Source: Micromonospora peucetia | GTDB taxonomy: Bacteria; Actinomycetota; Actinomycetes; Mycobacteriales; Micromonosporaceae | Assembly (NCBI RefSeq): GCF_900091625.1 | Contig: NZ_FMIC01000002.1 | Location: forward strand, 5,704,001 to 5,768,000 | Direction of reading: 5' to 3' | Length of the DNA stretch: 64,000 nucleotides | Shown here: piece by piece, positions 39,584 to 48,569 of the stretch | Position numbering within the stretch: position 1 is the stretch's first letter | Layout of the letters: every line of letters starts with the position of its first letter | Translations under genes and position numbers: made by a program | The notes under the pieces: model-generated | Database searches by the model: none | What the model was told of the DNA's origin: nothing | Seen by the model: only the letters and a program-made list of their open reading frames with translations

Positions 39584-42500
39584 TCACATTCCCAGGGCCT
39601 TGCCCGCGAGCTCACGCCACTTCGGCACGTCAACGCCGTTCAGGTCGTCGGTGATGACCAGCGTCCCGCGCGGACCACCGCCCTCCTCATAGGAAAGGAC
39701 GCCGTTGCGGGCGTACCAGGCCTTCTTCTCAGCCCACTTTGCGGCGTAACGAGGGTCGGTGAGCATGCCGAGGTGTTCCCAGTAGACGATGTCCCCGAGG
39801 TCGGTGTCGACGGTGAAGTCCGGCCGGACCGTGCGTCCGTCCTCACCGGTGAACGGCTCCTCGTACCTGTAGACGGCGTTCAGTTGCCGCAGCAGGTTTG
39901 CGATGATCACTTCACTCTTGCTTCGCACCAACTCGCCACCGTCGGTGCGGTGCACCAGGCCACGGTCGATGATCGTTCCGTCGACCTCGATCGGTTCGGA
40001 TGGTACGAAGAGGTTCGTCAGGCGACCGGCGGTGTCGGACCAGACTGCCGAGCTGTGCTTCGCGACATCGTTCAGGTCGGCCTCGTGGAGTAGGACCACC
40101 TTCCGGCTCTGCCTGGTCAGCGCGGTATAGAGCAGCTCGCGGCTCAGGCCAGCGCCGTCAGCCGGCAGTACGACGAACGTGATCCCGAACTCGCTGCCCT
40201 GCGCCTTGTGGATGGTGATAGCCCAGGCCAGTTCCAGCATCGCCGCCCGGTCGTTGTCGGACCAGTCGTAGTAGTCGTACTTGACGCCCTCTCGTCCGCT
40301 GAACTCGACCTCGGTCTTCCACGGGCGCTTGACCCACTTGTTCCGGGTCTGCCCCACCGCCACGCCCAACTCGCCGTTGGCCACGAACGCTTCTGCGCCC
40401 TTCGGGTAGATCCCGGACTCACGGAAGGTGTGGTTGCGAATGTTGATCACCTTGTCGCCGACAACGATCCGCTCCGGGCCGATCGGCTTGGCGTTGTAGC
40501 GATTCCACCCGGTCGCCTGCGCCAGCGCCTTCGCCCCGAAGGCATCCTTGAGCGCCCGGTTGATTTCGGTGGTGCCCCAGCCCCGACCCCGCACCGGGGA
40601 AAGGATCTGCCAGGCGTCGGCCTTGGCCCCGGCCCCCATGGGAAAGTACAGGTTGCCCTTGCCAGAGACCTGGCCACCGTAGCTGAGGCCGAAAGCGGTC
40701 GCCATCTCCTCGCCGGAAGCCGTTCGAAGATCCTCGATCTCTTCCCGCAGCACCGCGACCAGCGTGTTGAACAGGTCCGACCGCTGGTACCGGACCGCGC
40801 GCAGCGTCATCATGTTCTCGCCGGATCGCAACCGCTCCCAGATAAGATCGGCGGCCGGGGACAGCTCACCGTCGGCAAACCAGTTGGCCAGGACCAGGTC
40901 GTCGCGTTCATCGCCGGTCTGCCGGCGCGGAATGGTCAGTTCGGCGTAGCCAGGTACGCAGCGCGGCTGGCGAGTGGCGATGTCCTCGGGCGCGAGTCGC
41001 CGAACGATGTCGACGAACGGCCGGCCGGCTCCGATCGGCGGAAGCTGGCGGGGGTCACCGACCAGCACCAGCCGCTGCACGCCGGCCACCGCGTCGAGGA
41101 GCGCGGCCAACTGTTCCTCGGTGAGCATCGACGCCTCATCGACGACCACGGTTTTATAGCTCGTCGTACGGCTCTGGGGATCTCCCGTGATCAGGTATCG
41201 CTCACGCTGCGGGTCGTACCGCCCCCTCCCGATCAGGAACTGCGCGAGAGTGACGGCGTCCGCCTGTACCAGGTGAGCCAGTTGCACGCGGGCCTTGCCG
41301 GTCGGGGCGACCAGGAGGACTCCCCCGGCGGCGACGGGCGCGGTGTGCCGCAGCACTTTCAGTAGGGTGGTCTTGCCCGTGCCGGCGGGCCCGATCAGCA
41401 CGCTGATCCGCGACGAATACAGCGTCACGAGGGCAGCCGTCTTTTCCGCCCGCGCCCGCGTTTCGGCCTCCCTCTCGTCGGTGGTCAGGTCACCAGGGAT
41501 ATCGCCGAGTGCGTCGCCGAGCAGGGCGGCGAAGTCGGGTGCACCGCCGAGCGGCGCGGCCTTCAACCGCCGCTGCACCTGGTCGCGGATGAGGGCGGCG
41601 ACCTCAGCCAACTCGGTAAGCTGCAACGCTGGCGCTCCGCCGGGCAGCATCACCCCGGTCAGCGGCGAATCCGGCGGCAGCGTGCCGGCCGAGAGTCCGT
41701 GCGCGTCGAGGACATCGGCGCTGACCGGGCACGGCGCGCTCAAACCGTCCTGGGCGCGCTCCCGGATGTGGTTGACCAGGTCGGCCTGGGGGCACAGGGT
41801 GTGTCCTGCGGTCTTTTCCCGTTGCAGCTCTTCGACGAGGAGGGCCCGCACCCGCCGCGCGTCGAGCCCGTCGTCCATCGCGGTGGGCCTGGGCAACGGA
41901 TACGCGGAGGCGATCTTCGCATCCGGGAAGCAGCCGCGGTCGATGACGGAGAACGGCACGGCCTCCCGCTGACCGCGGTCGGCTTCGAACAGCAGGTACG
42001 GATCGGCAATGATATCCGCATCGGTCAGGGCGGCGTCACGCTGCTCGACCACGAAGAACCGCTCGGCCTGTTCCTTGGTCAGCGAGAAGCGGCTGAGAAG
42101 TTGCAGTAGTTCCCGCCGCTCGGGTCTCAGCGCCTGCCACGTCTTGCGCAGCGTGGGCGTCAGGTGTGCGGCAGCGGCGATGCCCAGGCGGTCCGGATTA
42201 GCCATCGCCTGTTCAAGCATCGGCCACGGATCCGCGTCGGGGCCCGCTGCCGCAGCCACCAGGTGGGCAAAGGTGACGGACTGCCGCACGCCGAACGCCG
42301 CCAAGGCGCTGGCCAGGCCGGGACGTGGGCCGCGCAGCTTCCACAGCCGATTGAGCTGGGCTTCCAGCCAGTCGAACCCGAGCGGGCGGGCGGCGTCGCC
42401 GAGGATCCGCTCAGCGTTGCGGCCGGCCGCCTGGAGGGCGAGCAGGGCATCGATGGCGAGGTCGTGGCTGACGTGCTCGCTCACGTACGAGAAGGCCACC

Positions 42501-43315
42501 CAGCCCGCCTCGGGTGCGAAGGCCAGGGCGTCGCTGATGTCGACCCCGTCATCGTCGCGGGCGGCCAGCAGCGCCTGGTACGGCAGGAGGAACCCCTCCT
42601 GCTGGTTCGGGCGCAGCGAATGCTCGATCGTGGTTTCCCACATCTGCGCCGGGAATCGCTCACCGCCCCCGCTGCGGTAGGCCCCGGTCGGCGTGACCTT
42701 GGCGACCGTAGCCGCCCCCACCAGGAGCCGGCGGGTGTCGTCGGTGAGCGGGCTGTGCTTGGCGTAGAAGAAGACAAGGCTGCGATCCGGCCGCACGGTC
42801 TCGAAGAAGGCGTCCAGCAGCGTGCGCTGGTTGTCGCCGTGCATCACCCAGTTGATGTTCTTCCAACCCGTGGCCGCGTCGACCTGCTCCTCGAGCTCCA
42901 ACTGCAGGCCGATCTGGCGCTCCTCGCCGATTTCCTGCGCCTCGCTGCGGGACATCCACCGGAACGGAACCGCTTGGGCCGAGAACGGTAGAAGCGGCTG
43001 TGGCGTGGGGAGGAACGTCGCGAACGCCGGGTTCTTGTCCGTGAACGGGTGGACGCGCTGGAACTGGATGGGGCGCGGCGACATGAAGGTGGCCCGCTCG
43101 GCGACGCACGGCGGCGCGTCGGCCAGCGGCAGATCGGCGATCACCTTGCCGGCGAGGCTCGCTTCCTGCTGGTCGCGGCGGTTCTGGCCGATGTTCGGCA
43201 ACAGCACGCACGTGCCGTTGCCGCGTGGGTCATGGCAGACCGTGCCGTTCCACCCGGCGTCGTGCCACGGCACGCGGATGGAGATGTGCTCGATCGGCCG
43301 GACCGGCTCCCCCAT
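39584..43315 (-). CDS. RecD/PIF1-type helicase with C-terminal PD-(D/E)XK-like nuclease
   Basis: 1243 residues starting behind AAGGAGAG. Residues 1-~620 are a large, mostly helical region of no recognised family. The superfamily 1B motor follows: Walker A GPAGTGKTTLL (~645), VVDEASML, GDPRQLPP, and the UvrD_C_2 part AITIHKAQGSEF with YTALTRQSR. The last 110 residues read VRSKSEVIIANLL, VRPDFTVD, YWEHLGM and WAEKKAWY, which is a nuclease core with Glu, Asp, Glu and Lys in the right order. A helicase-nuclease of this size in an island suggests anti-phage or anti-plasmid DNA processing. It follows the Ser/Thr kinase on the same strand by 83 bases. Confidence 0.85.
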   Translation of the reverse strand: MGEPVRPIEHISIRVPWHDAGWNGTVCHDPRGNGTCVLLPNIGQNRRDQQEASLAGKVIADLPLADAPPCVAERATFMSPRPIQFQRVHPFTDKNPAFATFLPTPQPLLPFSAQAVPFRWMSRSEAQEIGEERQIGLQLELEEQVDAATGWKNINWVMHGDNQRTLLDAFFETVRPDRSLVFFYAKHSPLTDDTRRLLVGAATVAKVTPTGAYRSGGGERFPAQMWETTIEHSLRPNQQEGFLLPYQALLAARDDDGVDISDALAFAPEAGWVAFSYVSEHVSHDLAIDALLALQAAGRNAERILGDAARPLGFDWLEAQLNRLWKLRGPRPGLASALAAFGVRQSVTFAHLVAAAAGPDADPWPMLEQAMANPDRLGIAAAAHLTPTLRKTWQALRPERRELLQLLSRFSLTKEQAERFFVVEQRDAALTDADIIADPYLLFEADRGQREAVPFSVIDRGCFPDAKIASAYPLPRPTAMDDGLDARRVRALLVEELQREKTAGHTLCPQADLVNHIRERAQDGLSAPCPVSADVLDAHGLSAGTLPPDSPLTGVMLPGGAPALQLTELAEVAALIRDQVQRRLKAAPLGGAPDFAALLGDALGDIPGDLTTDEREAETRARAEKTAALVTLYSSRISVLIGPAGTGKTTLLKVLRHTAPVAAGGVLLVAPTGKARVQLAHLVQADAVTLAQFLIGRGRYDPQRERYLITGDPQSRTTSYKTVVVDEASMLTEEQLAALLDAVAGVQRLVLVGDPRQLPPIGAGRPFVDIVRRLAPEDIATRQPRCVPGYAELTIPRRQTGDERDDLVLANWFADGELSPAADLIWERLRSGENMMTLRAVRYQRSDLFNTLVAVLREEIEDLRTASGEEMATAFGLSYGGQVSGKGNLYFPMGAGAKADAWQILSPVRGRGWGTTEINRALKDAFGAKALAQATGWNRYNAKPIGPERIVVGDKVINIRNHTFRESGIYPKGAEAFVANGELGVAVGQTRNKWVKRPWKTEVEFSGREGVKYDYYDWSDNDRAAMLELAWAITIHKAQGSEFGITFVVLPADGAGLSRELLYTALTRQSRKVVLLHEADLNDVAKHSSAVWSDTAGRLTNLFVPSEPIEVDGTIIDRGLVHRTDGGELVRSKSEVIIANLLRQLNAVYRYEEPFTGEDGRTVRPDFTVDTDLGDIVYWEHLGMLTDPRYAAKWAEKKAWYARNGVLSYEEGGGPRGTLVITDDLNGVDVPKWRELAGKALGM

Positions 43316-43398
43316 GGGCTCTCCTTGTTGTGAACGCGTGTTTCAGCGTGTCGACGCTGTCTGTCGTGAGTGAATCGGGTGTGCTCAGTCCGGCCCGG

Positions 43399-44775
43399 TC
43401 ATCGGTTCCGAGGCAACGCGTTGAGCGTCCTGCGGGCCTCGTGCCGTTTGCCCCCGCTGAGCTGCAGCAGCCCGATGTCGCGCTGCAGCTCGATGATCCG
43501 GATGTCGTCGACGTCGAGGACAGGTCGGACGTCGCGCAGCAGATCCTCCAGTGTTCGCAGCGCACTGCTGCCATCGCCGATGCGGCTGTGGCAGGTCGCC
43601 TCCCGCTTCCCGCAGCGCAGCACCAGTTCGATGTCCTCGCGCACGCGGAGTCGGCCGGCGATGTCGGCGTACGTCCGAGCGGCGTTCCGGTAGTCGCCGC
43701 TGTCGAACCACATGTCCGCGCGGTGTAGTCGGCTGTCGAGGGCTCTCCGGTCCGCGTAGACCTCGCCCTCGCCCTCGAAGAACGGATCATCACCGCCGGT
43801 CGCGATCCGCGACGAAGCCGGTGCGGCTGCCGGCACGGCCGGTGGTACGTCGGCGAACACCTGGCTCAGCACGCCCGCGTACATTCGGACGGGGTCGCGC
43901 TGCGACGGCGGGTTGAGGGCGCCCGGCAGACGCCCCAGCTCGTGGACGAAGGGAAGTAGCCGCTGGTGGACGACCTCGGCGCCGGCCGGGCGATCCTCGG
44001 GGTTCTTCGCCAGCAGGTCGAGCACGAGCCGTTCCAGCCTGGCCGGCACCTCGGCGCCTACCTCGCGTAGCGCCGGCGGCCGTTCATGGACGTGTTGGTT
44101 CATGAGGAGATAGGTCGTGGACCCGTCGAACGGCCGCCCGCCGGAGAGCATCTCGTGCAGCGTGCAGCCCAAGGCATACAGGTCGCTGGCGTACCCAGGA
44201 TTGTTCGCGTCGAGGAACTGCTCCGGTGCCATGTAGGCGAGGGTCCCGGGGTTCTCGTCGCTATGGGTGATCTTGGAAAAGCCCGGCAATGCGGGAGCAA
44301 CCGCCAGGCCGAAGTCGAGCACCTTGACCGCGCCGTTTCGCTCTAGCATCAGGTTGCCCGGCTTCAGGTCGCGATGCACCAGGCTGGCCTCGTGTGCGGC
44401 AACGAGGACGGAGCAGACCTGCGCGCCGATCGCCGCCGCCCAGCCGATCGGCAGCGGCGCCTGTTCCGCGATCAGGTCGGAGACGTTGATGCCACGGACC
44501 CGCTGCATGACGAGGAACGGTTGCCCGTCCTGCTCGCCCCAGTCGTACACCGCCGGCACGCCCGGATGCTCCAACCGCGCCATGATGCGCGACTCACGCC
44601 GGAATCGCCGTGCGAGGGCACCGTTGTGCCTACCCTCGTCGAATCGGATGAACTTGACGGCGATATCCCGCTCAAGCCGGGTGTCGCGGCCGAACCAGAC
44701 CTGCCCCATCGACCCACCGGGAACCGGAAACGGGTCGAGCTCGTAGCGGCCGCTCATCAACGTCCGCCCGGACAC
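43399..44775 (-). CDS. Hanks-type serine/threonine protein kinase with TPR-like tail
   Basis: 458 residues from a GTG at 44775 (GGGGAG six bases before it; the ATG at 44757 has no ribosome site). The kinase domain is complete: Gly loop GGSMGQVWFG, Lys in AVKFIRF, catalytic HRDLKPGNLM, DFGLA, APEQF. No membrane helix or PASTA repeats follow, unlike housekeeping PknB. Instead the tail from ~340 is a helical repeat (SRLHRADMWFDSGDYRNAARTYADIAGRL). A soluble kinase beside helicases and an Hsp70 suggests a regulatory role in the island. Substrates are unknown; its neighbours are the obvious candidates. Confidence 0.88.
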   Translation of the reverse strand: MSGRTLMSGRYELDPFPVPGGSMGQVWFGRDTRLERDIAVKFIRFDEGRHNGALARRFRRESRIMARLEHPGVPAVYDWGEQDGQPFLVMQRVRGINVSDLIAEQAPLPIGWAAAIGAQVCSVLVAAHEASLVHRDLKPGNLMLERNGAVKVLDFGLAVAPALPGFSKITHSDENPGTLAYMAPEQFLDANNPGYASDLYALGCTLHEMLSGGRPFDGSTTYLLMNQHVHERPPALREVGAEVPARLERLVLDLLAKNPEDRPAGAEVVHQRLLPFVHELGRLPGALNPPSQRDPVRMYAGVLSQVFADVPPAVPAAAPASSRIATGGDDPFFEGEGEVYADRRALDSRLHRADMWFDSGDYRNAARTYADIAGRLRVREDIELVLRCGKREATCHSRIGDGSSALRTLEDLLRDVRPVLDVDDIRIIELQRDIGLLQLSGGKRHEARRTLNALPRNR

Positions 44776-45221
44776 ACTTATCTCCCCTGGCCCCTTTGCG
44801 ACAAGTCCAATCCCGACCCGACATTGACACACGCGGGCGGAACCAGCAGATCCTAGTCCGACCGGAGGCGGCCTAGTGCTGATGGCCCTGGCGAAACTTG
44901 AACAAAGACTGTCGGCTATCTGACGCGTCAGCAAGCACCCTCGACGAACGGGTGACTTCCTTCGCGAGCGGCACCGCCCGCGCGGGTGGCACCGACCAGC
45001 CGCCGCGTGAGGTCGCTTGCCGTGCAGCACGAGCTGCTCGGTGGAAGGGCTTTCCACGCAGAACGGTTGGGATCGGGTGATGCCGCTGCCACCGCCACCG
45101 ATTTGCGATGATCATCGTGGCGGACCGACAGCTGATCTCGGCTGGACGAATGGCCCTATGAACACGCGTCGTCGTGGGCCAGGATCAAATCAATCGCCGT
45201 GGGCATGGACAGGGAGCAGAA
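44776..45221. promoter_or_regulatory. divergent control region between kinase and SNF2 genes
   Basis: 446 bases without a convincing gene. It contains the perfect 12-base palindrome CGATGATCATCG (45107-45118), about 100 bases before the SNF2 start, a plausible operator. Small open frames here lack ribosome sites and normal third-position bias. Confidence 0.4.
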
Positions 45222-48200
45222 GTGCCGGACGACCTTCGCTACGAGCCGCCAAAGCACCGCTACGACTGGTTGATCGCCCTCGGTCCTGCCTCATGCCTCG
45301 TCATCGGGAACGTGCCGGACGACGACCGCGAGGTGATCTCCGGCCTGGCTCCGGAGGTCCGTACCGTCCCCGCCGGGGCATTCGACGATCTGGTCCACAG
45401 GGGCGCGTACGCCTTCCACCGGGCAGGAATCTGGCGGGCCGTCGTGATGGGCACCGGTTTGACGCCAACCGCTTCGGCGAGTGGACGTACCCGATACACG
45501 GAGGACGACAGCCACCTGGTGGCGGCGACCTTTCTACACAGGGCCCTCTGGCCGACTGCGGAGCAGTTCGCCGGCCGTGCGTTGTTCCGGGTGGGCGACA
45601 TGGTGCGCGTCAGGGGCGGTGCAGGTCTGGTCGGCCGGATCAAACGGGTCGTGCAGTTGGCCGGCGCCTACCAGTACCAGGTCGACATGCAGGGCGAGAT
45701 CAAGCGGTACAGCGAAGAGTCCCTGGTCCTGGAAGAGGGAGACCCGCGCGATCCGAGCTTCTGGTTGACTCAACCGCCCGTCGGGGCGGACGGGCTGTCG
45801 CTGACGTTGACCTGGACCAAGCTGCGTCATCCGTTGACCGACACGTTGTACTCGTTCGCCTCAAGCAAGACGGTTTTCCGGCCGTACCAGTTCAAGCCCG
45901 TGCTCAAGGTGGTGACCGCGTCGTCCGGCCGGCTGCTGATCGCCGACGAGGTGGGCCTGGGCAAGACCATCGAGGCCGGTCTCATCTGGAACGAGTTGGA
46001 GCAGCGGTCGCGCCTCGACCGGGTACTTGTCGTCGCACCCGCGGTGCTGACCCTCAAGTGGAAGTCAGAGATGGGGCGGCGCTTCGACCGGCAGCTCGAG
46101 GTGCTCCGCGCACGAGAGCTGGCGGACTTCGCCGACAGGCTGGCCGATGGCGATGACCCGCCGCTGCGGGGCATCGTCTCTTTGGAGTCACTGCGCGGTG
46201 CCGACGAGCTGCTGGACAGGCTCACCGACCTGCATCCGCGCTTCGGCCTCGTGATCGTCGATGAGGCGCATTACCTCCGCAACAGCGGCACCAAGTCCCA
46301 CGCCCTGGGCCGGCTGCTGGCCGACTGGTCCGACTACCTCATCTTCCTGTCCGCGACGCCGTTGAACCTCGGCAGCAACGACCTGTTCAATCTGCTGAGC
46401 CTGCTCGACGAGGGTCACTTCGGCGATCCGGCCCTGTTCGAGGCCCAGCTCGAGCCGAACCAGGTCCTCAACGCCGTCGCGCGCTCGCTGCTGACCGAGG
46501 GTCGGCGAGAGCCGCGGAAGCTGGTGGGTCAGTTGGACATCCTGGACGCGATGGAGTTCGGCTCGTCGGTGACAGATCGGCCTGACTACCAGTTGCTCCG
46601 CCGTTTACTCGATGTCGACCGGCCGCTCATCCACGAGGAGATCGCCCGGGCGCGCCGGCTGCTCGCGGATCTCAACATGTTGGGCGGCGTCCTCACCCGT
46701 ACACGCAAGGCAGATGTTCCCGACAACAAGGCGATCCGCGCGCCCCGGAGCATCGACGTCGAGTGGACGGAGCAGGAGAAGAGGTACTACGAGTCCATCC
46801 ACGCGTGGTACATGAGCCGGGCCCTGCAGTCGAACACTCCTCCGGGTTTCGCGATGCAGATGCCGCTGCGGCAGGCGGCCAGTTGCATCGCCGCCTCGCA
46901 GGAACTCATGCGGGAACGCAACCCAGGGCTGTTCCGGCAGGAGATCGACGACGCCGATGAGGACGTCGCCGCGGACATCGCCGACCTGTTCAGTCTCCCG
47001 ACGTTGGCGGTGCCGGTACGGGTCGACACCAAGTACGACCGGCTCCTGGCTGAGCTGGTACAGGTGCGGCTGGCAGGCCTGCGGCAGGTCATGATCTTCT
47101 CGTTCTTCCGGCGGACGCTCGGCTACCTCGCGAGGCGCCTCGGCGAGCACTTCACCGTGCGAGTGATGCACGGCGGGGTGGCGATGGCCGACCGCGAGCG
47201 GATCATGGACGAGTTCCGTGCAGGTGAGTTCGAGATTCTGCTGCTCAGTGAGGTGGGTTCCGAGGGTCTCGACTTCGAGTTCTGCAACGTGCTGGTCAAC
47301 TACGACCTGCCGTGGAATCCCATGCGCGTGGAGCAGCGCATCGGCCGCCTGGACCGGTTCGGACAGAAACACGAAAAGATCTTTATCTACAACATGCACG
47401 TCCCCGGGACCATCGAAACCGACATCTTCCAACGCCTGTACGACCGGATCGGCGTGTTCGAAAGCTCCATCGGCGCGCTCGAGCCGATCCTGCGTGACGA
47501 GCTCAGCCACATCACGAGGCGGCTGCTGGATCCACGGCTCAGTGCAACGGAGCGGCTACGGGAGGCGGACCGCATCGGTGTGGCGCTGCAGCAGCGCGCG
47601 CACGACACGGACGAGCTGCGTGCGGCGCGCACGGACCTGTCCGGCCTGGACGGTCTGCTCGTCGAGGGGCTCACCGAAGCTGGGCCGGACAACGGGCGGT
47701 TCATCGGCGCGGCGGAAATCCAGCGGATGCTGGACGAGTTGTTCAGCCGTACGGGTGGACGGCGAGGCAAGCCCAACAAGGATGGCATTTTCAAGCTTGT
47801 CGGCACGGCCCAGCTCGCGGAGCGGCTGCGCTCCAGCCGCATCAGTGAGGACGGCAGCAGGCACCTCCGTCCGAAGCTGGCGGCGCTGATGCAGAACGAA
47901 GAGCCGCTCGACTGCACCCTGCGGCCGGAGGTGGCGAGCAGGCACGGCAACGTCGAACTGCTGTCGGCGCGGCATCCACTGATCAAGCTGGCGCAGGAGG
48001 TGCTCAGCGAGGAAACGCTTGCGTTGCCCCGTTTCGGCGCGGTCCGGGTGCCGGGAATCCCTGGCGGCCACCGATACCTAGTGACGCTCGACCTGGCCGA
48101 GACGACCGGGCTGCGTCCGCTGTTGGAGCTGTGGGCCACCGCCATCGACCTGGGCAGCGGGCAGCTCTGCGACGGCGTGGGCGACCTGTTGCTCACGGCG

Positions 48201-48569
48201 CTGGCCGAAGGACGCCTGCAGGACGGCGCAAGCAGTCAACCGGAGGACCTGCGGGATCTGTGGGAGCAGGCGCAGCAACACCTGGCGGTGCGGCACCGGG
48301 ACACGGAGCGGGCCCGCCGCCAAGAGAACATGGCCCTGGTGCGGGGGCGAATCCGGGCGCAACAGGGGTCGCTCGACCTCCAGATCGGCAAGACCCGCGA
48401 TCTGGTGGCACGGCTGCGGGCCGAGCACAACAGCCCGAGGATCATCCGGCTTCACGAGGGGCGGTTGCGTAACCTTCGGGCCCGACGTGAGGAGATTCGC
48501 CACGAGTTGACGCGCCATCAGGAACTCGCCGTTTCCCTGACGGCAGTCGCCGTCGCGCTCATCGAATAG
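45222..48569 (+). CDS. SNF2/RapA-type helicase-related ATPase
   Basis: 1115 residues from a GTG at 45222 (GGGAG six bases before it). After a small N-terminal domain and a beta-rich insert (GDMVRVRGGAGLVGRIKRVVQLAG, probably SH3/Tudor-like), the motor shows DEVGLGKTIEAGL (Walker A), DEAHYL, LSATPLN, then the C-lobe SEVGSEGLDFEFCN and QRIGRLDRFGQ. The last 350 residues are a helical, coiled-coil-rich region. RapA-like SNF2 proteins translocate on duplex DNA; in islands they recur in DISARM and other defence systems. It is divergent from the kinase and convergent with Hsp70, overlapping it by 11 bases. Confidence 0.88.
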   Translation: MPDDLRYEPPKHRYDWLIALGPASCLVIGNVPDDDREVISGLAPEVRTVPAGAFDDLVHRGAYAFHRAGIWRAVVMGTGLTPTASASGRTRYTEDDSHLVAATFLHRALWPTAEQFAGRALFRVGDMVRVRGGAGLVGRIKRVVQLAGAYQYQVDMQGEIKRYSEESLVLEEGDPRDPSFWLTQPPVGADGLSLTLTWTKLRHPLTDTLYSFASSKTVFRPYQFKPVLKVVTASSGRLLIADEVGLGKTIEAGLIWNELEQRSRLDRVLVVAPAVLTLKWKSEMGRRFDRQLEVLRARELADFADRLADGDDPPLRGIVSLESLRGADELLDRLTDLHPRFGLVIVDEAHYLRNSGTKSHALGRLLADWSDYLIFLSATPLNLGSNDLFNLLSLLDEGHFGDPALFEAQLEPNQVLNAVARSLLTEGRREPRKLVGQLDILDAMEFGSSVTDRPDYQLLRRLLDVDRPLIHEEIARARRLLADLNMLGGVLTRTRKADVPDNKAIRAPRSIDVEWTEQEKRYYESIHAWYMSRALQSNTPPGFAMQMPLRQAASCIAASQELMRERNPGLFRQEIDDADEDVAADIADLFSLPTLAVPVRVDTKYDRLLAELVQVRLAGLRQVMIFSFFRRTLGYLARRLGEHFTVRVMHGGVAMADRERIMDEFRAGEFEILLLSEVGSEGLDFEFCNVLVNYDLPWNPMRVEQRIGRLDRFGQKHEKIFIYNMHVPGTIETDIFQRLYDRIGVFESSIGALEPILRDELSHITRRLLDPRLSATERLREADRIGVALQQRAHDTDELRAARTDLSGLDGLLVEGLTEAGPDNGRFIGAAEIQRMLDELFSRTGGRRGKPNKDGIFKLVGTAQLAERLRSSRISEDGSRHLRPKLAALMQNEEPLDCTLRPEVASRHGNVELLSARHPLIKLAQEVLSEETLALPRFGAVRVPGIPGGHRYLVTLDLAETTGLRPLLELWATAIDLGSGQLCDGVGDLLLTALAEGRLQDGASSQPEDLRDLWEQAQQHLAVRHRDTERARRQENMALVRGRIRAQQGSLDLQIGKTRDLVARLRAEHNSPRIIRLHEGRLRNLRARREEIRHELTRHQELAVSLTAVAVALIE

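Noticed and set aside
39463..39654. Small open frame with a hydrophobic N-terminus after the truncated M14 copy
   Set aside because: It runs into the 3' end of the helicase gene on the other strand, has no ribosome site and no recognisable end.
44873..45115. 80-codon frame in the kinase/SNF2 gap
   Set aside because: No ribosome site, odd composition and it occupies the expected divergent promoter.
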